Source: Oceanobacillus manasiensis
GTDB lineage: Bacteria > Bacillota > Bacilli > Bacillales > Amphibacillaceae
Assembly (NCBI RefSeq): GCF_000724085.1
Contig: NZ_CCDL010000004.1
Span: 186,001 to 250,000 of the forward strand
Reading direction: 5' to 3'
DNA: 64,000 nucleotides
The notes beneath the pieces are model-generated. The model was given only the letters and a program-made list of their open reading frames with translations, made no database searches and had not been told where the DNA came from. The stretch's first letter is position 1. Each line of letters starts with the position of its first letter. The translations under genes and the position numbers were made by a program. Below, in pieces: positions 46,905 through 56,967 of this stretch.

Positions 46905-47307
46905 CTATTTTCCATAAACAACTAATCTAATAATAAGTTAGTTCAACTTTGATTACAATACTGAGATAACCTTATTTGCCTTAGTAGGCGTAAAGTAATC
47001 CGCATCCTAATAATAGATAGAATTACTTTAAGCTTATATCTGTCTTCAATAAGAAAAAGAATGAAGTGGCCAAAGAAATTCCCTCGAAACAACGTTCCTA
47101 CCTACTTAGCTGCCGATTGTAACTGCTAGAATAAAATCAACAGATTCATATTGCTATAATATCATATTTTATTTGTTCTGACGGGGTGAACTTAAAATGG
47201 ACGAATAATCGAAGTTAATATGCACACGCCTAACCTATTGTTTTCTTAAAAGATATTTTCATGAATATTTTTTCTGCTGATTTTCATCTCGAACCTACTA
47301 AACTACA

Positions 47308-47336
47308 TTTATAGTTATTCCATTCTATGGTAAAAT
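47308..47336 (+). promoter_or_regulatory. Promoter of the PHP-ATPase gene
   Basis: -35 TTTATA (47308-47313), a 17-bp spacer ending TATGG, and -10 TAAAAT (47331-47336), 50 nt before the TTG start at 47386. The rest of the 480-bp divergent spacer 46905-47385 holds nothing I can identify. Confidence 0.65.
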
Positions 47337-47385
47337 TATCCTATGAATAAATACCGTATTTAAGAATTTTTTTAGGAGTGATTCT

Positions 47386-49199
47386 TTGTTCAATGGAATG
47401 AAATGGTTAAAGTGTGATTTACAAATGCAGACTCCTGGAGATCCTTTCAATTGGGTGAAGACCTGTGATGCTTATATAGGGAAAAAATACAGTGATGAGG
47501 AATTAAACCAATCTGTTGACTTATATTTGCAGAGGTGTCATGAAGTTGGCTTACAGGTTATTGGAGTAACTGATCATAATTTTATAGGAAAAGAATATTT
47601 AAAACGGTTAATAGAACGCAACAGTATTGTTGCTAAGGAATTAAACAAGGAACCAATAGTTATTTTCCCAGGTTTTGAAGTAGAAATTTCCCAAGGACTA
47701 GGTGTCCACGTTTTATGCTTGTTTGAAACAGATACACCATTGGAAGTAATAGATGATATGGTCACTGAACTTGGGCTCCCAAAAAGGTCTAGAGTCATTG
47801 AAAATTCTATAACACCCTTAAACAAAGACTTTGATTCACTAGTTTCCTTTATACAAGATCATAAGGATTTTCCAGGAATTGTTATAGCTGCCCATCCCCT
47901 AGCAGAAAGTGGAATGTTACATGATCGTTTTATGTCTGATCATTTTCAAAGAGGAATGTTTAAAGATAAAAGATTGCTAGCAATGGAAATACCGAAGCCT
48001 GTAGAAATGCTGGCAAAGGGGATTCAAAAGATAATTCTTTCGAGCGACAATTGTCACGAACAGTGGAAAAGGGAAAAGTCTATAGCTACAATAATGTCTT
48101 CTGATTGTTATAGTTTAGTAGAAAGCGAGAAAGGATTTATCGGTAAGAGGCATAGTTGGATATTATTTTCAAAACCCTCTATTAACTCTTTAAGGCAAGC
48201 TTTCAATGATCATAGTTCTAGAATTAAATTACAAAAGGACTCACCCGATAATGAATTCCGTTTCGGAAGAATAAGATCATTAGAAATTGAAAATGTTGCA
48301 TTTTTGGAAAATCAGTATATTAAGCTTGCGCCAAATTTGAATTGTATTATTGGAGGAAGGGGATCGGGTAAGTCATCAATATTAGAGTACATAAGGCTAT
48401 GCACTAATTCATTAACTAATTTTGATGAACAGCTGCTTAGAATAAAAAATACCCTTCAAGAAGATTCTACGTTAAAACTTACATACCAAGACTCAAATGG
48501 ACTTACAGATATTTTTAAATTCTCTGGGGAAGAGGTATCAATACCCACTAGAGATGAAATTAAAGATAGCCAGGTAATATTAAACACCTTAGGCATAAAT
48601 ATCTATAGTCAACGTGAAATTACTCAAATGGGACAAGACTCACCTTCATTGATGCCTTTAATTAATAAAATTTCAGGTAATGATTTAAAAATAGAATTAC
48701 ACGAGGAAACCGATATAACAGAAAAAATAATATCTTTGATTCAAGTTGAAGTTAAATTTGAAAGATTGAAAAGGGAAAAAATTCAACTGGAGCAAGAATT
48801 AGAGGAATTGAAAAGACAATGGGATAAATTCACATCGATAAAAGAGTTCAATGATAAGAAAAAAAGAGTAACATCTTCAAAGGAATTTATATCAAATGTA
48901 AAAAAAGACAAAGATGAAATAGTAAGTAGACTAACTGAAGCTATGGGTGAAATAACAACTTTGTACGAGCGATATGAAAATATATCTTTAGAAAAGCAAG
49001 TAATTAAACCAGAATATTTATCCTATATTAAAGAAGAATTTACCAAAGTTTTACTTGAAGTAAATAAAGAGCTTGAAAAATCAAAGGAAAATCTTCATAA
49101 AAACATATCAGAATCTAATGATAACCATATGGAATGGGCTAGTCTTAATATTGAATTTGATAAATCTGAAAAAGAGTTTGAAGAAGCATGTAGAACACA
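47386..49199 (+). pseudogene. PHP-domain/SMC-like ATPase (Ppl/TrlF type), 5' part, cut by IS21
   Basis: First two thirds of a probable defence protein. TTG start 7 nt after AGGAG. Residues 1-270 are a PHP phosphoesterase domain: WLKCDLQMQTPGD (Gln where most PHP proteins have the first two His), GVTDHNF near 62, FPGFEVEIS near 98, AAHPLAES near 170 and SSDCYSL near 240. From about 290 an SMC/RecN-like ATPase begins: RIRSLEIENVAFL, then Walker A IIGGRGSGKSS near 323, IYSQREITQMG near 407 and a coiled coil from about 450. The frame enters the insertion element after residue 604 and stops 3 codons later. The remainder resumes at 51595. Confidence 0.85.
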
Positions 49200-49356
49200 T
49201 GTGTAGTGCAAAATAGAAGTACAGAGATGTGCAACCAAAACGTACATAACTCTGCACTTCTTTTTTAGATAAAAAAAAGCCTTGCCAGCCATCCAAAATA
49301 ACTCTACTGTAGTTGGTGTCGAATCAAAACAGTGGAGGTCGAGAGGATTGCTAGCA

Positions 49357-50802
49357 ATGACTAAGATTAATCATATCAAAACTTTAAGAAATCATGAAGA
49401 CATATCTATAAATAAAATTGCCCAAAGGGCTCAAGTGAATTGGCGTACCGCCAAGAAATATGCGGACGAAGACCAGGTTCCCCAAGAGAAACAAGTAATG
49501 AGAAAAGGAATGATGTATGAAGAACATTGGGGAGAGATTGTCACGGACTGGCTTATTGAAGATCAAAAACTAAAGCCAAAACTGAGAAGGAGAAACAAGA
49601 CCATTTTTCAAGAACTTCAAACGCATGGGTTTACTGGTTCCTATAGGACCGTTTCCTACTTCATAGCTGAATGGAAAGAGGGAAAAGGAAATTCAGATGA
49701 CGTTAAAGATAAGAATAGTGAAAGACTAAATCACCCTCCGGCTGAAGCTCAAGTGGATTTTGGAATAACAGAAGCTGTGAAAGATGGAAAATTCATCGAT
49801 GTCCACTGTTTAATAATGAGCCTGCCTTATAGTAATGCAGCTTTTACCATCCCTCTTCCAGGGGAAAACCAAGAATGCTTTTTATATGGGTTAAAGAAAA
49901 GCTTTGAACTACTGGGTGGCGTACCACGAAAGCTTAGAATTGATAACTTGAAAGCCGCCGTAATAAAAGCAAGGAATAAGGATGGCGAAGCCATTTTTAC
50001 AGATGAGTTTCTTCAATTCGCTAATTTCTACCGTTTTGAAATCCAAGCATGTAATGTACGTAAGGGCAATGAGAAAGGACACGTTGAAAATAAAGTAGGG
50101 TATGTAAGATATAACTTTGTAACTCCTTCTCCAGTCATAGAAAGCTATGAAGATCTAACTACTATTTTAAGTGAAAAACTGGCACAGGATCGGCAACGCA
50201 TTCATTACGCAAAGGAAGTTCGTATTCAAGAACTACTTGATGAAGAATTGAATCATGCCTTAGCTCTTCCGGAGGAAGATTATCCGATTTTCAAAGAAAC
50301 GAAAGTAACAGCTAACAAGTATGGAGAAATCACTATAGACAGTATGAAAGAACATATTCCAAAAGGATATAATTTCAGTTATCTTCATTTGATACTCTAT
50401 TGGGATAGATATAAAGTGGTATCTCCTTACGGAGAGATTCTCCATTCAGACTATCGGCCATATATGAACAAAAACCGAAATATACCTTGGCTTTCCATTA
50501 TGAGAGCCTGGGCTTCTAAACCAAGATCGGTTCCTTACTCAAGATATAATCCATATTTGCCTGGCCGAATAGCAGCTTATCTAAGCATAGAGCCTCTTAC
50601 ATTAAGGAAAGAGCGTCTACATTGGTTAATCAACTTATTAATTCAGTATGATATGGAAGAGGTTAATGACAAGTTTTATGATCTTCTACAACAACAACCA
50701 GAAAGAACCTTTGATTCTACTTCTCACCCGTATGACGTTGATTGGTCTAAATACGACCTACTACAACCAGTTGCGCAAGAGGATGGGGAGCAACGAGTAT
50801 GA
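49357..50802 (+). CDS. istA: IS21 transposase IstA
   Basis: DDE transposase of the IS21 family. N-terminal helix-turn-helix (about 10-40: SINKIAQRAQVNWRTAKKYA). The RNase H-like core has AEAQVDFGITEA (about 150, first Asp), LRIDNLKAAV (about 215, second Asp) and GNEKGHVENKVGYVR (about 255, Glu). 481 residues from the ATG at 49357; the frame is open to 49282 without a better start. The stop overlaps istB by ATGA. Confidence 0.93.
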   Translation: MTKINHIKTLRNHEDISINKIAQRAQVNWRTAKKYADEDQVPQEKQVMRKGMMYEEHWGEIVTDWLIEDQKLKPKLRRRNKTIFQELQTHGFTGSYRTVSYFIAEWKEGKGNSDDVKDKNSERLNHPPAEAQVDFGITEAVKDGKFIDVHCLIMSLPYSNAAFTIPLPGENQECFLYGLKKSFELLGGVPRKLRIDNLKAAVIKARNKDGEAIFTDEFLQFANFYRFEIQACNVRKGNEKGHVENKVGYVRYNFVTPSPVIESYEDLTTILSEKLAQDRQRIHYAKEVRIQELLDEELNHALALPEEDYPIFKETKVTANKYGEITIDSMKEHIPKGYNFSYLHLILYWDRYKVVSPYGEILHSDYRPYMNKNRNIPWLSIMRAWASKPRSVPYSRYNPYLPGRIAAYLSIEPLTLRKERLHWLINLLIQYDMEEVNDKFYDLLQQQPERTFDSTSHPYDVDWSKYDLLQPVAQEDGEQRV

Positions 50803-51518
50803 ATATAAAAGAGATGTGTAAAAGTCTACGCCTAGCCTATGTAGCCGATATTTATGAAAAAATCCCGTTTGAAAATCAAACGCAATACTTGGAAACATTA
50901 TTCCAAAGAGAATTTGAATTGAGAGAGGAAGCAAAAGCTGAACGTCTTATAAAAAAAGCAAAATTCTCCAATCACAAAAGTCTTGCAGACTTTCAATGGG
51001 GAGATCAGATAAGATTTCCCCCTCAGGTCGACCGTACTGAATTGAAAGAACTTCACTTTATATCTAAGAAAGAGAATGTCGTTCTTTCCGGTTCCCCAGG
51101 TACAGGAAAGACTCATTTAGCGACAGGGTTAGGCCGTGAGGCGTGCAAGAAAGGATATGAGGTGCGGTTCTATCGGGTATCCGATCTAGTTGATACGTTA
51201 GAAAGAATGTGGAGAGAAGGAAAGCTTCACCAGTTTAGGAATCGTTTTAAAAAAGTAGATCTTATCATCTTAGATGAAATGGGGTACATTCCATTCAGCA
51301 AAGAAGGAGCGGAGCTTCTATTTCAACTGATCACCGATTGGTATGAGCAAAAAAGCATCATCATCACTTCAAATTTGGAATTTAGTCAGTGGAATCGGAT
51401 ATTCGTGGACTCGAGGCTTACAGCTGCTTTAGTTGATCGCGTTATACATCACGCTCATGTACTTACCTTTACAGGAGACAGCTACCGTGTAAGCCACGCA
51501 TTATCAAGACAAAATTAA
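50799..51518 (+). CDS. istB: IS21 helper ATPase IstB
   Basis: AAA+ ATPase that assists IstA in target choice. Walker A SGSPGTGKTHLA near residue 97, Walker B LIILDEMGYIPF near 160, and SNLEFSQWNRIF near 200 as sensor region. 239 residues, normal for the family. Coupled to istA by a 4-nt overlap. Confidence 0.94.
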   Translation: MNIKEMCKSLRLAYVADIYEKIPFENQTQYLETLFQREFELREEAKAERLIKKAKFSNHKSLADFQWGDQIRFPPQVDRTELKELHFISKKENVVLSGSPGTGKTHLATGLGREACKKGYEVRFYRVSDLVDTLERMWREGKLHQFRNRFKKVDLIILDEMGYIPFSKEGAELLFQLITDWYEQKSIIITSNLEFSQWNRIFVDSRLTAALVDRVIHHAHVLTFTGDSYRVSHALSRQN

Positions 51519-51594
51519 TTGAAAGTACCGGCTGGCAAGCTTATGTATTTTTTATTGCATTATTATGTACTTTTCTATTGCAAAACACAACACA

Positions 51595-52567
51595 AGGTAT
51601 TACAGAAAAAGAATTTGAATTACTTAAGGATACTGAGCAAAAATTAAATAGTAAAGAACAAGAAATAATACAAAAAGAAGAAGAAATTATTGATATCAAT
51701 GAAAAACTTAAGGAAAAAGGGGAGTTACTTGATACTTTAGATGATGTTTGGAAAAGACAGTCCGAGATAAGACAGGCAGAAGTAGATAATTTAATTAATC
51801 TTGATACAGTACCAAAAGTAATCGTCGATGGAGTGGATATTCCTTTCTTAAAAGTTGATATAATTTATATGGGAGATTACAAGCATTATAAAGATTCCTG
51901 GAAGCAATTTCCTCATGATGGGCGGTATAGGTTAGGGAGATTCTGGGAATATATTGGTGAAATGATTTTTGATGAATTCTCTACAAATTCTGCAACTTAT
52001 TCATCACCTTGGAATATACTTCAAAAATGGTTAGATGATGATACTAGTATTCCACAGTCATTAACTCCCTATTATGATGAGTTAAAGAAGCATATTAATG
52101 ATAATTTTGAGGAATGGGAAACACTTAGAACAAAGAGAATTAATGATGCTATCGATATTACTTTGTATAGAAATGATGGTTCAAGAGCTGGGTCACTTTT
52201 AGACAACGGATTATCAGACGGTCAAAAGAATACAGCCATATTAACCTTACTTTTCACTCACGGCAACGGGCCTATTATAATTGACCAGCCTGAAGATGAG
52301 CTTGACTCCGATTTTATTTACAATGAACTTGTACCCATTATTAGGAAAATTAAATATAGACGCCAAATTATTTTAGTTTCGCATAATGCCAATTTGCCTG
52401 TAAATGGCGACGCTGAATTGGTATATGCTTTACGTACTGATGACGGAAAAGGAAAATTAAGGACTGATGGAGGGTTAGATAATCCTTGTGTAAAAAAAGC
52501 AATATTAGACATTATGGAAGGATCAGAAGAAGCTTTTAGTAAGAGAAGTGAAAAATACAGCAGTTAA
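51595..52567 (+). pseudogene. PHP-domain/SMC-like ATPase, 3' part separated by IS21
   Basis: Continuation of the gene that starts at 47386. Joining 49199 to 51595 gives an uninterrupted 2787-bp frame (928 residues). The piece begins inside the coiled coil (ITEKEFELLKDTEQKLNSK and on), then carries the ABC-type signature LSDGQKNTAILTL (about 220 residues in), Walker B GPIIIDQPEDELD and the H-loop LVSHNANLPV. An ATG/TTG-initiated product from within could not bind ATP alone, because Walker A is in the other piece. A terminator hairpin follows at 52668. Confidence 0.85.
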
Positions 52568-52667
52568 TAAGGTTGAGAATGAATTTCAAAATATCTTATA
52601 AACTTGTAGCTTTAAAATAAGTTTGATCATAAACACCTCCCAAACCCATGTTTTACTATAAATAAAA

Positions 52668-52708
52668 AAGAAACCATTTTGAAAAAATGTTGTTCAAAAT
52701 GGTTTCTT
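52668..52708 (+). terminator. Terminator after the PHP-ATPase gene
   Basis: AAGAAACCATTTTG pairs with CAAAATGGTTTCTT around a 13-nt loop, 100 nt past the stop codon. Confidence 0.75.
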
Positions 52709-52840
52709 ATCTAGAAGATTTAAGTTTGGTTTTTATAAAAAAGTTTGTGTGATGAATATTATTTTCTACTACTCCAAACCTTCCAACAACATTTTAATAT
52801 ACAATAATTAATTTTACACGATAACCCGAATATCCAAAAT

Positions 52841-52868
52841 AACCCCTGCCACTTTTTTGGCAGGGGTT
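52841..52868. terminator. Terminator downstream of guaA
   Basis: AACCCCTGCCA pairs with TGGCAGGGGTT around TTTTTT. On the minus strand it lies about 100 nt past the guaA stop and TATTTT follows; it may also work on the plus strand. Confidence 0.7.
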
Positions 52869-52964
52869 TTGGTAGTGAGCAATATTATTTTATACCAATT
52901 TGTCAATTTAAGATTAAGATAAACACTGTTAAATAGGCGTTCTCTCTCAAATCAAGTTAGCTCT

Positions 52965-54500
52965 TTACTCCCACTCAATAGTAGCAGGTGGCTTAGAAGT
53001 TACGTCATACACTACACGGTTAATGTGCTGGACATCATTGACCAGTCTTGTGGAAACTTTCTCAAGCACATCCCATGGAATTCTAGCCCAATCAGATGTC
53101 ATGCCATCAATGGAAGTTACTGCACGAATACCGATCGTGTGGTCATAAGTCCGAGCATCCCCCATTACGCCAACACTCATGATGTTAGGAAGTACAGTGA
53201 AGTACTGCCAAATATCACGGTCAAGGCCTGCAGCAGCAATTTCCTCACGAAGGATTGCGTCAGATTCGCGAACGATCTTCAGTTTATCCTCTGTTACTTC
53301 GCCCAATACTCTAATAGCAAGTCCAGGTCCTGGAAAAGGCTGACGCCATACAATACGATCCGGAATCCCTAGTTGGGAGCCTAATTCACGTACTTCATCC
53401 TTGAATAATGTATTCAACGGCTCGATAAGTTCGAACTGCATGTTTTCAGGTAAGCCACCAACATTATGATGGGACTTAATCGTTTGAGCAGTTTCTGTAC
53501 CACTTTCAATAATATCTGTATAAAGGGTTCCCTGAGCAAGGAAATCCATATTTTCTAATTTAGCTGCTTCATCATCAAACACGTAGATGAATTCGTTGCC
53601 GATGATTTTCCGTTTTTTCTCTGGATCATCTACACCTTTTAGCTTGGATAAGAACCTATCTTTGGCATCCACCTTGATAATATTCATATTGAAGTCATCG
53701 GCGAATACTTTCATCACATCATCCGCTTCATTTTTACGAAGTAAACCATGGTCAACGAAAATACAAGTTAGCTGGTCACCAATCGCCTTATGGATTAAAG
53801 CTGCAACAACCGAAGAATCCACACCGCCGCTCAACGCACATAAAACATTGCTGTCTCCAACTTTTTCTTGGATTTTCTCTATCTCCATCTCTATGAAGTT
53901 TTCTATCGACCAGTCTCCCTCACTCTTACATACTTCATAGACAAACTGTTTTAATAAATCATTACCATACTCTGAGTTACGCACTTCTGGATGATACTGC
54001 ACGCCATAAAGCTTTTTAGAAGGTTGGCTCATTGCAGCAATTGGCGTGGATGGGCTTGTTGCATCAATTTGGAAGTTCTCTGGTACTTCGATTACTTTGT
54101 CACCATGACTCATCCAAACCGTTTGCTGTTCTGGTGTACTCTGGAAAAGAACTGGCTGATCCTTTACGTCGATAAGTGCTTTACCGTACTCGCGGTTCTT
54201 AGCTTTCTCCACTTTTCCTCCGTAATGTAGGGCCATAAGTTGCATTCCATAGCAAATCCCAAGAATTGGAATATCCAGGTCAAAGATCCCTTGATCACAG
54301 CGGAAACTATTTTCATCATATACACTGTGAGGACCACCAGATAGAATAATTCCTTTCGGGTTCATGCGTTTGATTGCTTCTGCAGTCAGTTTATGTGAAT
54401 GCAGTTCACTATAGACACCTAGTTCCCTGATTCGTCTCGTTATAAGTTGGTTATATTGGCTTCCAAAATCAAGTACAAGAATCATTTCATTATTTTCCAT
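52965..54500 (-). CDS. guaA: GMP synthase (glutamine-hydrolysing)
   Basis: Converts XMP to GMP with ATP and glutamine. The N-terminal class I glutaminase has [12 protein letters not shown] (Cys near residue 86) and YHPEVRNSE (His/Glu near 172). The ATP pyrophosphatase P-loop [12 protein letters not shown] is near 227, and the C-terminal dimer domain has [13 protein letters not shown] near 385. 511 residues, standard. The ATG follows AGGAGAAAG. A guanine riboswitch and its own promoter precede it, so GMP formation is tuned to guanine level. Confidence 0.97.
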   Translation of the reverse strand: MENNEMILVLDFGSQYNQLITRRIRELGVYSELHSHKLTAEAIKRMNPKGIILSGGPHSVYDENSFRCDQGIFDLDIPILGICYGMQLMALHYGGKVEKAKNREYGKALIDVKDQPVLFQSTPEQQTVWMSHGDKVIEVPENFQIDATSPSTPIAAMSQPSKKLYGVQYHPEVRNSEYGNDLLKQFVYEVCKSEGDWSIENFIEMEIEKIQEKVGDSNVLCALSGGVDSSVVAALIHKAIGDQLTCIFVDHGLLRKNEADDVMKVFADDFNMNIIKVDAKDRFLSKLKGVDDPEKKRKIIGNEFIYVFDDEAAKLENMDFLAQGTLYTDIIESGTETAQTIKSHHNVGGLPENMQFELIEPLNTLFKDEVRELGSQLGIPDRIVWRQPFPGPGLAIRVLGEVTEDKLKIVRESDAILREEIAAAGLDRDIWQYFTVLPNIMSVGVMGDARTYDHTIGIRAVTSIDGMTSDWARIPWDVLEKVSTRLVNDVQHINRVVYDVTSKPPATIEWE

Positions 54501-54545
54501 TTACTTTCTCCTATCTGTCGCAAAATTGTAAGCCCCCATAATAGT

Positions 54546-54708
54546 AAAAAAGCCCAGATCTCCAGCTTCCCACAGCTAAAAAGCTGCAAAAAGGCAGAAA
54601 TCCAGGCTTCTTACACACGTACCTATAGAATTCTGCCTTCATAGTCAGAGCGTTTACGGTGCTCCGGTAGAAACTTTCGAACCATATTATCGAGGATATA
54701 CGAAAGGC
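54546..54708 (-). promoter_or_regulatory. Guanine riboswitch of guaA
   Basis: Minus-strand leader. Aptamer 54635-54708 with P1 GCCTTTCGTA/TATGAAGGC, then TATGG, GTTTCTACC, ACCGTAAACG and CTGACTATG; the specificity base is C, the guanine type. The terminator at 54546-54610 pairs AGCCTGGATTTC with GAGATCTGGGCT and ends in TTTTTT; it encloses an inner GCAGCTTTTTAGCTG hairpin. Confidence 0.94.
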
Positions 54709-54743
54709 ATATAATTTGTATAATTAAATTGTATTACTTTTTT

Positions 54744-54772
54744 ATTCTACTAACCTTCTACAAACAGGTCAA
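54744..54772 (-). promoter_or_regulatory. Sigma-A promoter of guaA
   Basis: Minus strand: -35 TTGACC (54767-54772), 17-bp spacer, -10 TAGAAT (54744-54749). The -35 overlaps the last codons of the upstream transglutaminase gene. No PurBox pair is seen here, unlike at purE and pbuG. Confidence 0.82.
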
Positions 54773-56967
54773 CCTAATATCCGTTTGATTAAATCTTTCC
54801 ATAATTGTGTTAAATCATGATTTGTAGCATGGTTGTATTCTTTTTGATATAACATTTGTTCATAATGGAAAGTCAGCTTTTTCATATCATTTGTATAATA
54901 GGCTTTATCTACCTGTAATGCATATTCTCTCAATGTCTGTTCTGGTTGCTTTTGAACACCCTCATGTTTTAAAAGTTTCACTAGAAAATGATAGGCATCT
55001 TGGAATCCTTCAGGCCCCTCTGATTTGTCTAGTTTTTTTGCGACAAGCTTGGATTGCAAGCGAAACCTCTTCCGGTATCCAATGAATAGAAGAACGCCGA
55101 TCACGACAGCAATTATCGTAACGTATAACCAATTAAATTGGAATGTGGAATCATCCTTGTTATTCGCCGCCGCTGCTTCTGTTTCATCCTCTTCTTCTAC
55201 ATCCTGTTCTGGTTGCTCTCTGTCTTCAGGTTGTTCTGGTGTTTCAGGGGCATCGTCTTGATTGAGCTCATTGTTATCAAAATCTGTCTGAAAGTCCGTA
55301 GGGTTAGAGAACCCTTGTGTTGGTTCAAACGGTACCCAACCAATTTCAGGGAAATAAACTTCTACCCATGAATGGGCATTAGCATTCGTTACTTCGTACA
55401 GATCTTGTTTCCCGTTATGACCAATGTTGAAATCTTTTACTTCCCCACTCGTAAATCCCTTTGCCCATCTTGCGGGTATATCAAGCGAACGCAGTAAGAC
55501 GACCATTGAAGTAGAATAATTGTCACAATACCCGACCTGTGATTCAAATAAAAATTGATCTACATAATCTTCATCTTCATCAGGTACCGGAACGTCAGTG
55601 GTTTGATAAGTAAACCCGTTTGTACCAAAATACTGTTCCACTGCTTTTACTTTTTCGTACCTTGTGTCAAAAGCATCCGTTATTTCCTCTGCTAACTCGC
55701 CTACCCTGTCAGGAATGTCAGGAAGACTTGTATATTGATCATCAAGGAATGGATCATTATTACCTGCTTCTCTTAAATCATTTAAAGAAAATGTTGGCTG
55801 CTGATAAAATAAACTATATCTGTCTAAACTTACATCCTCACCGTCAATTCTTGGCTGTATAGCAGTGGTCTCCACATCGTAGAAGAAATCAGGCATATCA
55901 TAAGAATAGGCACTAGTAATTCCATAAGGATAGACTAACTTTTTAATAGAAACATTACCAAGGAATTCAACTTCCGCCTCCCGCCATGCTGTTTCTACAC
56001 TGGAGAGAAAAGTACGTGTTATCTCCCAATCTGAGCCATTATCCAACTGGCTGTAGCCTCCACTAGAGGAACTTTCCCAGCCCTTTCCTGTATAAACATC
56101 CTTGCTTTCAATATGCCAATAGTGATCATCTTCAGCAACTGCTTCAAAAACGGGTGTGTAGTCCTGAACAAAAGAACCACCTAATTGTGAGTCATCTTCT
56201 CCATACCCAACTTTTTGCACCCCGCCCTCAAGATTTCCTGCATTTTCAGCAGTACTTTTAATAAAAGGAACGGGATCTGGCCATTGTGGGGAAAGCTTTG
56301 GTGCCGCAAACCCGACTAATGTAGAAAAAAGCACCATCGCAATCAAAGGAAGTATCCAAATAGGATTTTTTCTCATCCTATGTAAGCGGGTTGACTCTCT
56401 ACTCATTTCTTTCATTAGGTTTGCCATACCCAAGGCGACAAAGGCAAGAAAGAAGGTTCTAACTATTGCCATACCACCATCGTAAATGGTGAAGGTATCG
56501 AGTACTGCCAAGTAAATAAAGGTTAATAACACAAATAGGAGGACTCGTTTCATGACGACAAACCAATAATGTAACAGATAGCTCATCAGCCAAATTAGTA
56601 GAAGAAAGAGCCCACTACGAAATAATGGAGTCAGCGCAAACCACTCACGACCGAAAAGAGCAATGATGTTATGCATGGTGTCTTGTAATAAAAGGGTAAA
56701 CCATTCTGGTGACAATAAACCGGAAGTTATAAATAATAGGTTTAGCGCAATTAACATGCCCATCCCTTTTAAAAGAAAGGAAACCCACCATTTAATCTGA
56801 AATATAGAAAGCGTGAAGCAAAACACTGCGTAGAAAATAAATACGCTAAGCCCTGTTGTATCTGTGATGTCTTGAAGGGGATAAAGCCATTCCAGGAATA
56901 AAAAGAACCCACAAAGATACAGAAGAGACACGTAAAAAAATGATTTTTGATCTGTCGTATTTCTCAT
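54769..56967 (-). CDS. yebA: Transglutaminase-like membrane protein (TgpA/YebA type)
   Basis: Membrane protein with a cell-surface transglutaminase-like domain. Six or so hydrophobic helices fill residues 1-210. An extracytoplasmic region contains the catalytic core: Cys in SQVGYCDNYSTS near 480, His in NANAHSWVEVY near 530 and WVPFEPTQGF (acidic third residue given by Glu or nearby Asp). An acidic Pro/Glu linker (about 565-610), a further helix near 620 and a cytosolic DUF4129-like tail follow. Last gene of the yeaC-yeaD-yebA operon, overlapping yeaD by ATGA. Substrate unknown. Confidence 0.9.
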   Translation of the reverse strand: MRNTTDQKSFFYVSLLYLCGFFLFLEWLYPLQDITDTTGLSVFIFYAVFCFTLSIFQIKWWVSFLLKGMGMLIALNLLFITSGLLSPEWFTLLLQDTMHNIIALFGREWFALTPLFRSGLFLLLIWLMSYLLHYWFVVMKRVLLFVLLTFIYLAVLDTFTIYDGGMAIVRTFFLAFVALGMANLMKEMSRESTRLHRMRKNPIWILPLIAMVLFSTLVGFAAPKLSPQWPDPVPFIKSTAENAGNLEGGVQKVGYGEDDSQLGGSFVQDYTPVFEAVAEDDHYWHIESKDVYTGKGWESSSSGGYSQLDNGSDWEITRTFLSSVETAWREAEVEFLGNVSIKKLVYPYGITSAYSYDMPDFFYDVETTAIQPRIDGEDVSLDRYSLFYQQPTFSLNDLREAGNNDPFLDDQYTSLPDIPDRVGELAEEITDAFDTRYEKVKAVEQYFGTNGFTYQTTDVPVPDEDEDYVDQFLFESQVGYCDNYSTSMVVLLRSLDIPARWAKGFTSGEVKDFNIGHNGKQDLYEVTNANAHSWVEVYFPEIGWVPFEPTQGFSNPTDFQTDFDNNELNQDDAPETPEQPEDREQPEQDVEEEDETEAAAANNKDDSTFQFNWLYVTIIAVVIGVLLFIGYRKRFRLQSKLVAKKLDKSEGPEGFQDAYHFLVKLLKHEGVQKQPEQTLREYALQVDKAYYTNDMKKLTFHYEQMLYQKEYNHATNHDLTQLWKDLIKRILG

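Larger units (their letters stand above)
49200..51589 (+). mobile_element. IS21-family insertion sequence
   Basis: About 2390 bp, with istA and istB in the usual overlapping order. The ends are imperfect inverted repeats: the left begins TGTGTAGTGCAAAATAGAA and the right, read inward, TGTGTTTTGCAATAGAAAA; both are followed by GTACA. The 5-bp sequence ACACA is duplicated on both sides (49195-49199 and 51590-51594). Removing the element and one copy rejoins the host gene in frame, which proves the borders. Further GTACA/TGCA near-repeats inside each end are typical transposase sites. Confidence 0.93.

Noticed and set aside
49282-49356. Longer istA start at 49282
   Set aside because: The extra 25 residues show no family similarity and there is no ribosome binding site; they lie in the IS terminal region.
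54769-54775. PurR box upstream of guaA
   Set aside because: No CGAAC inverted pair is present near the guaA promoter.
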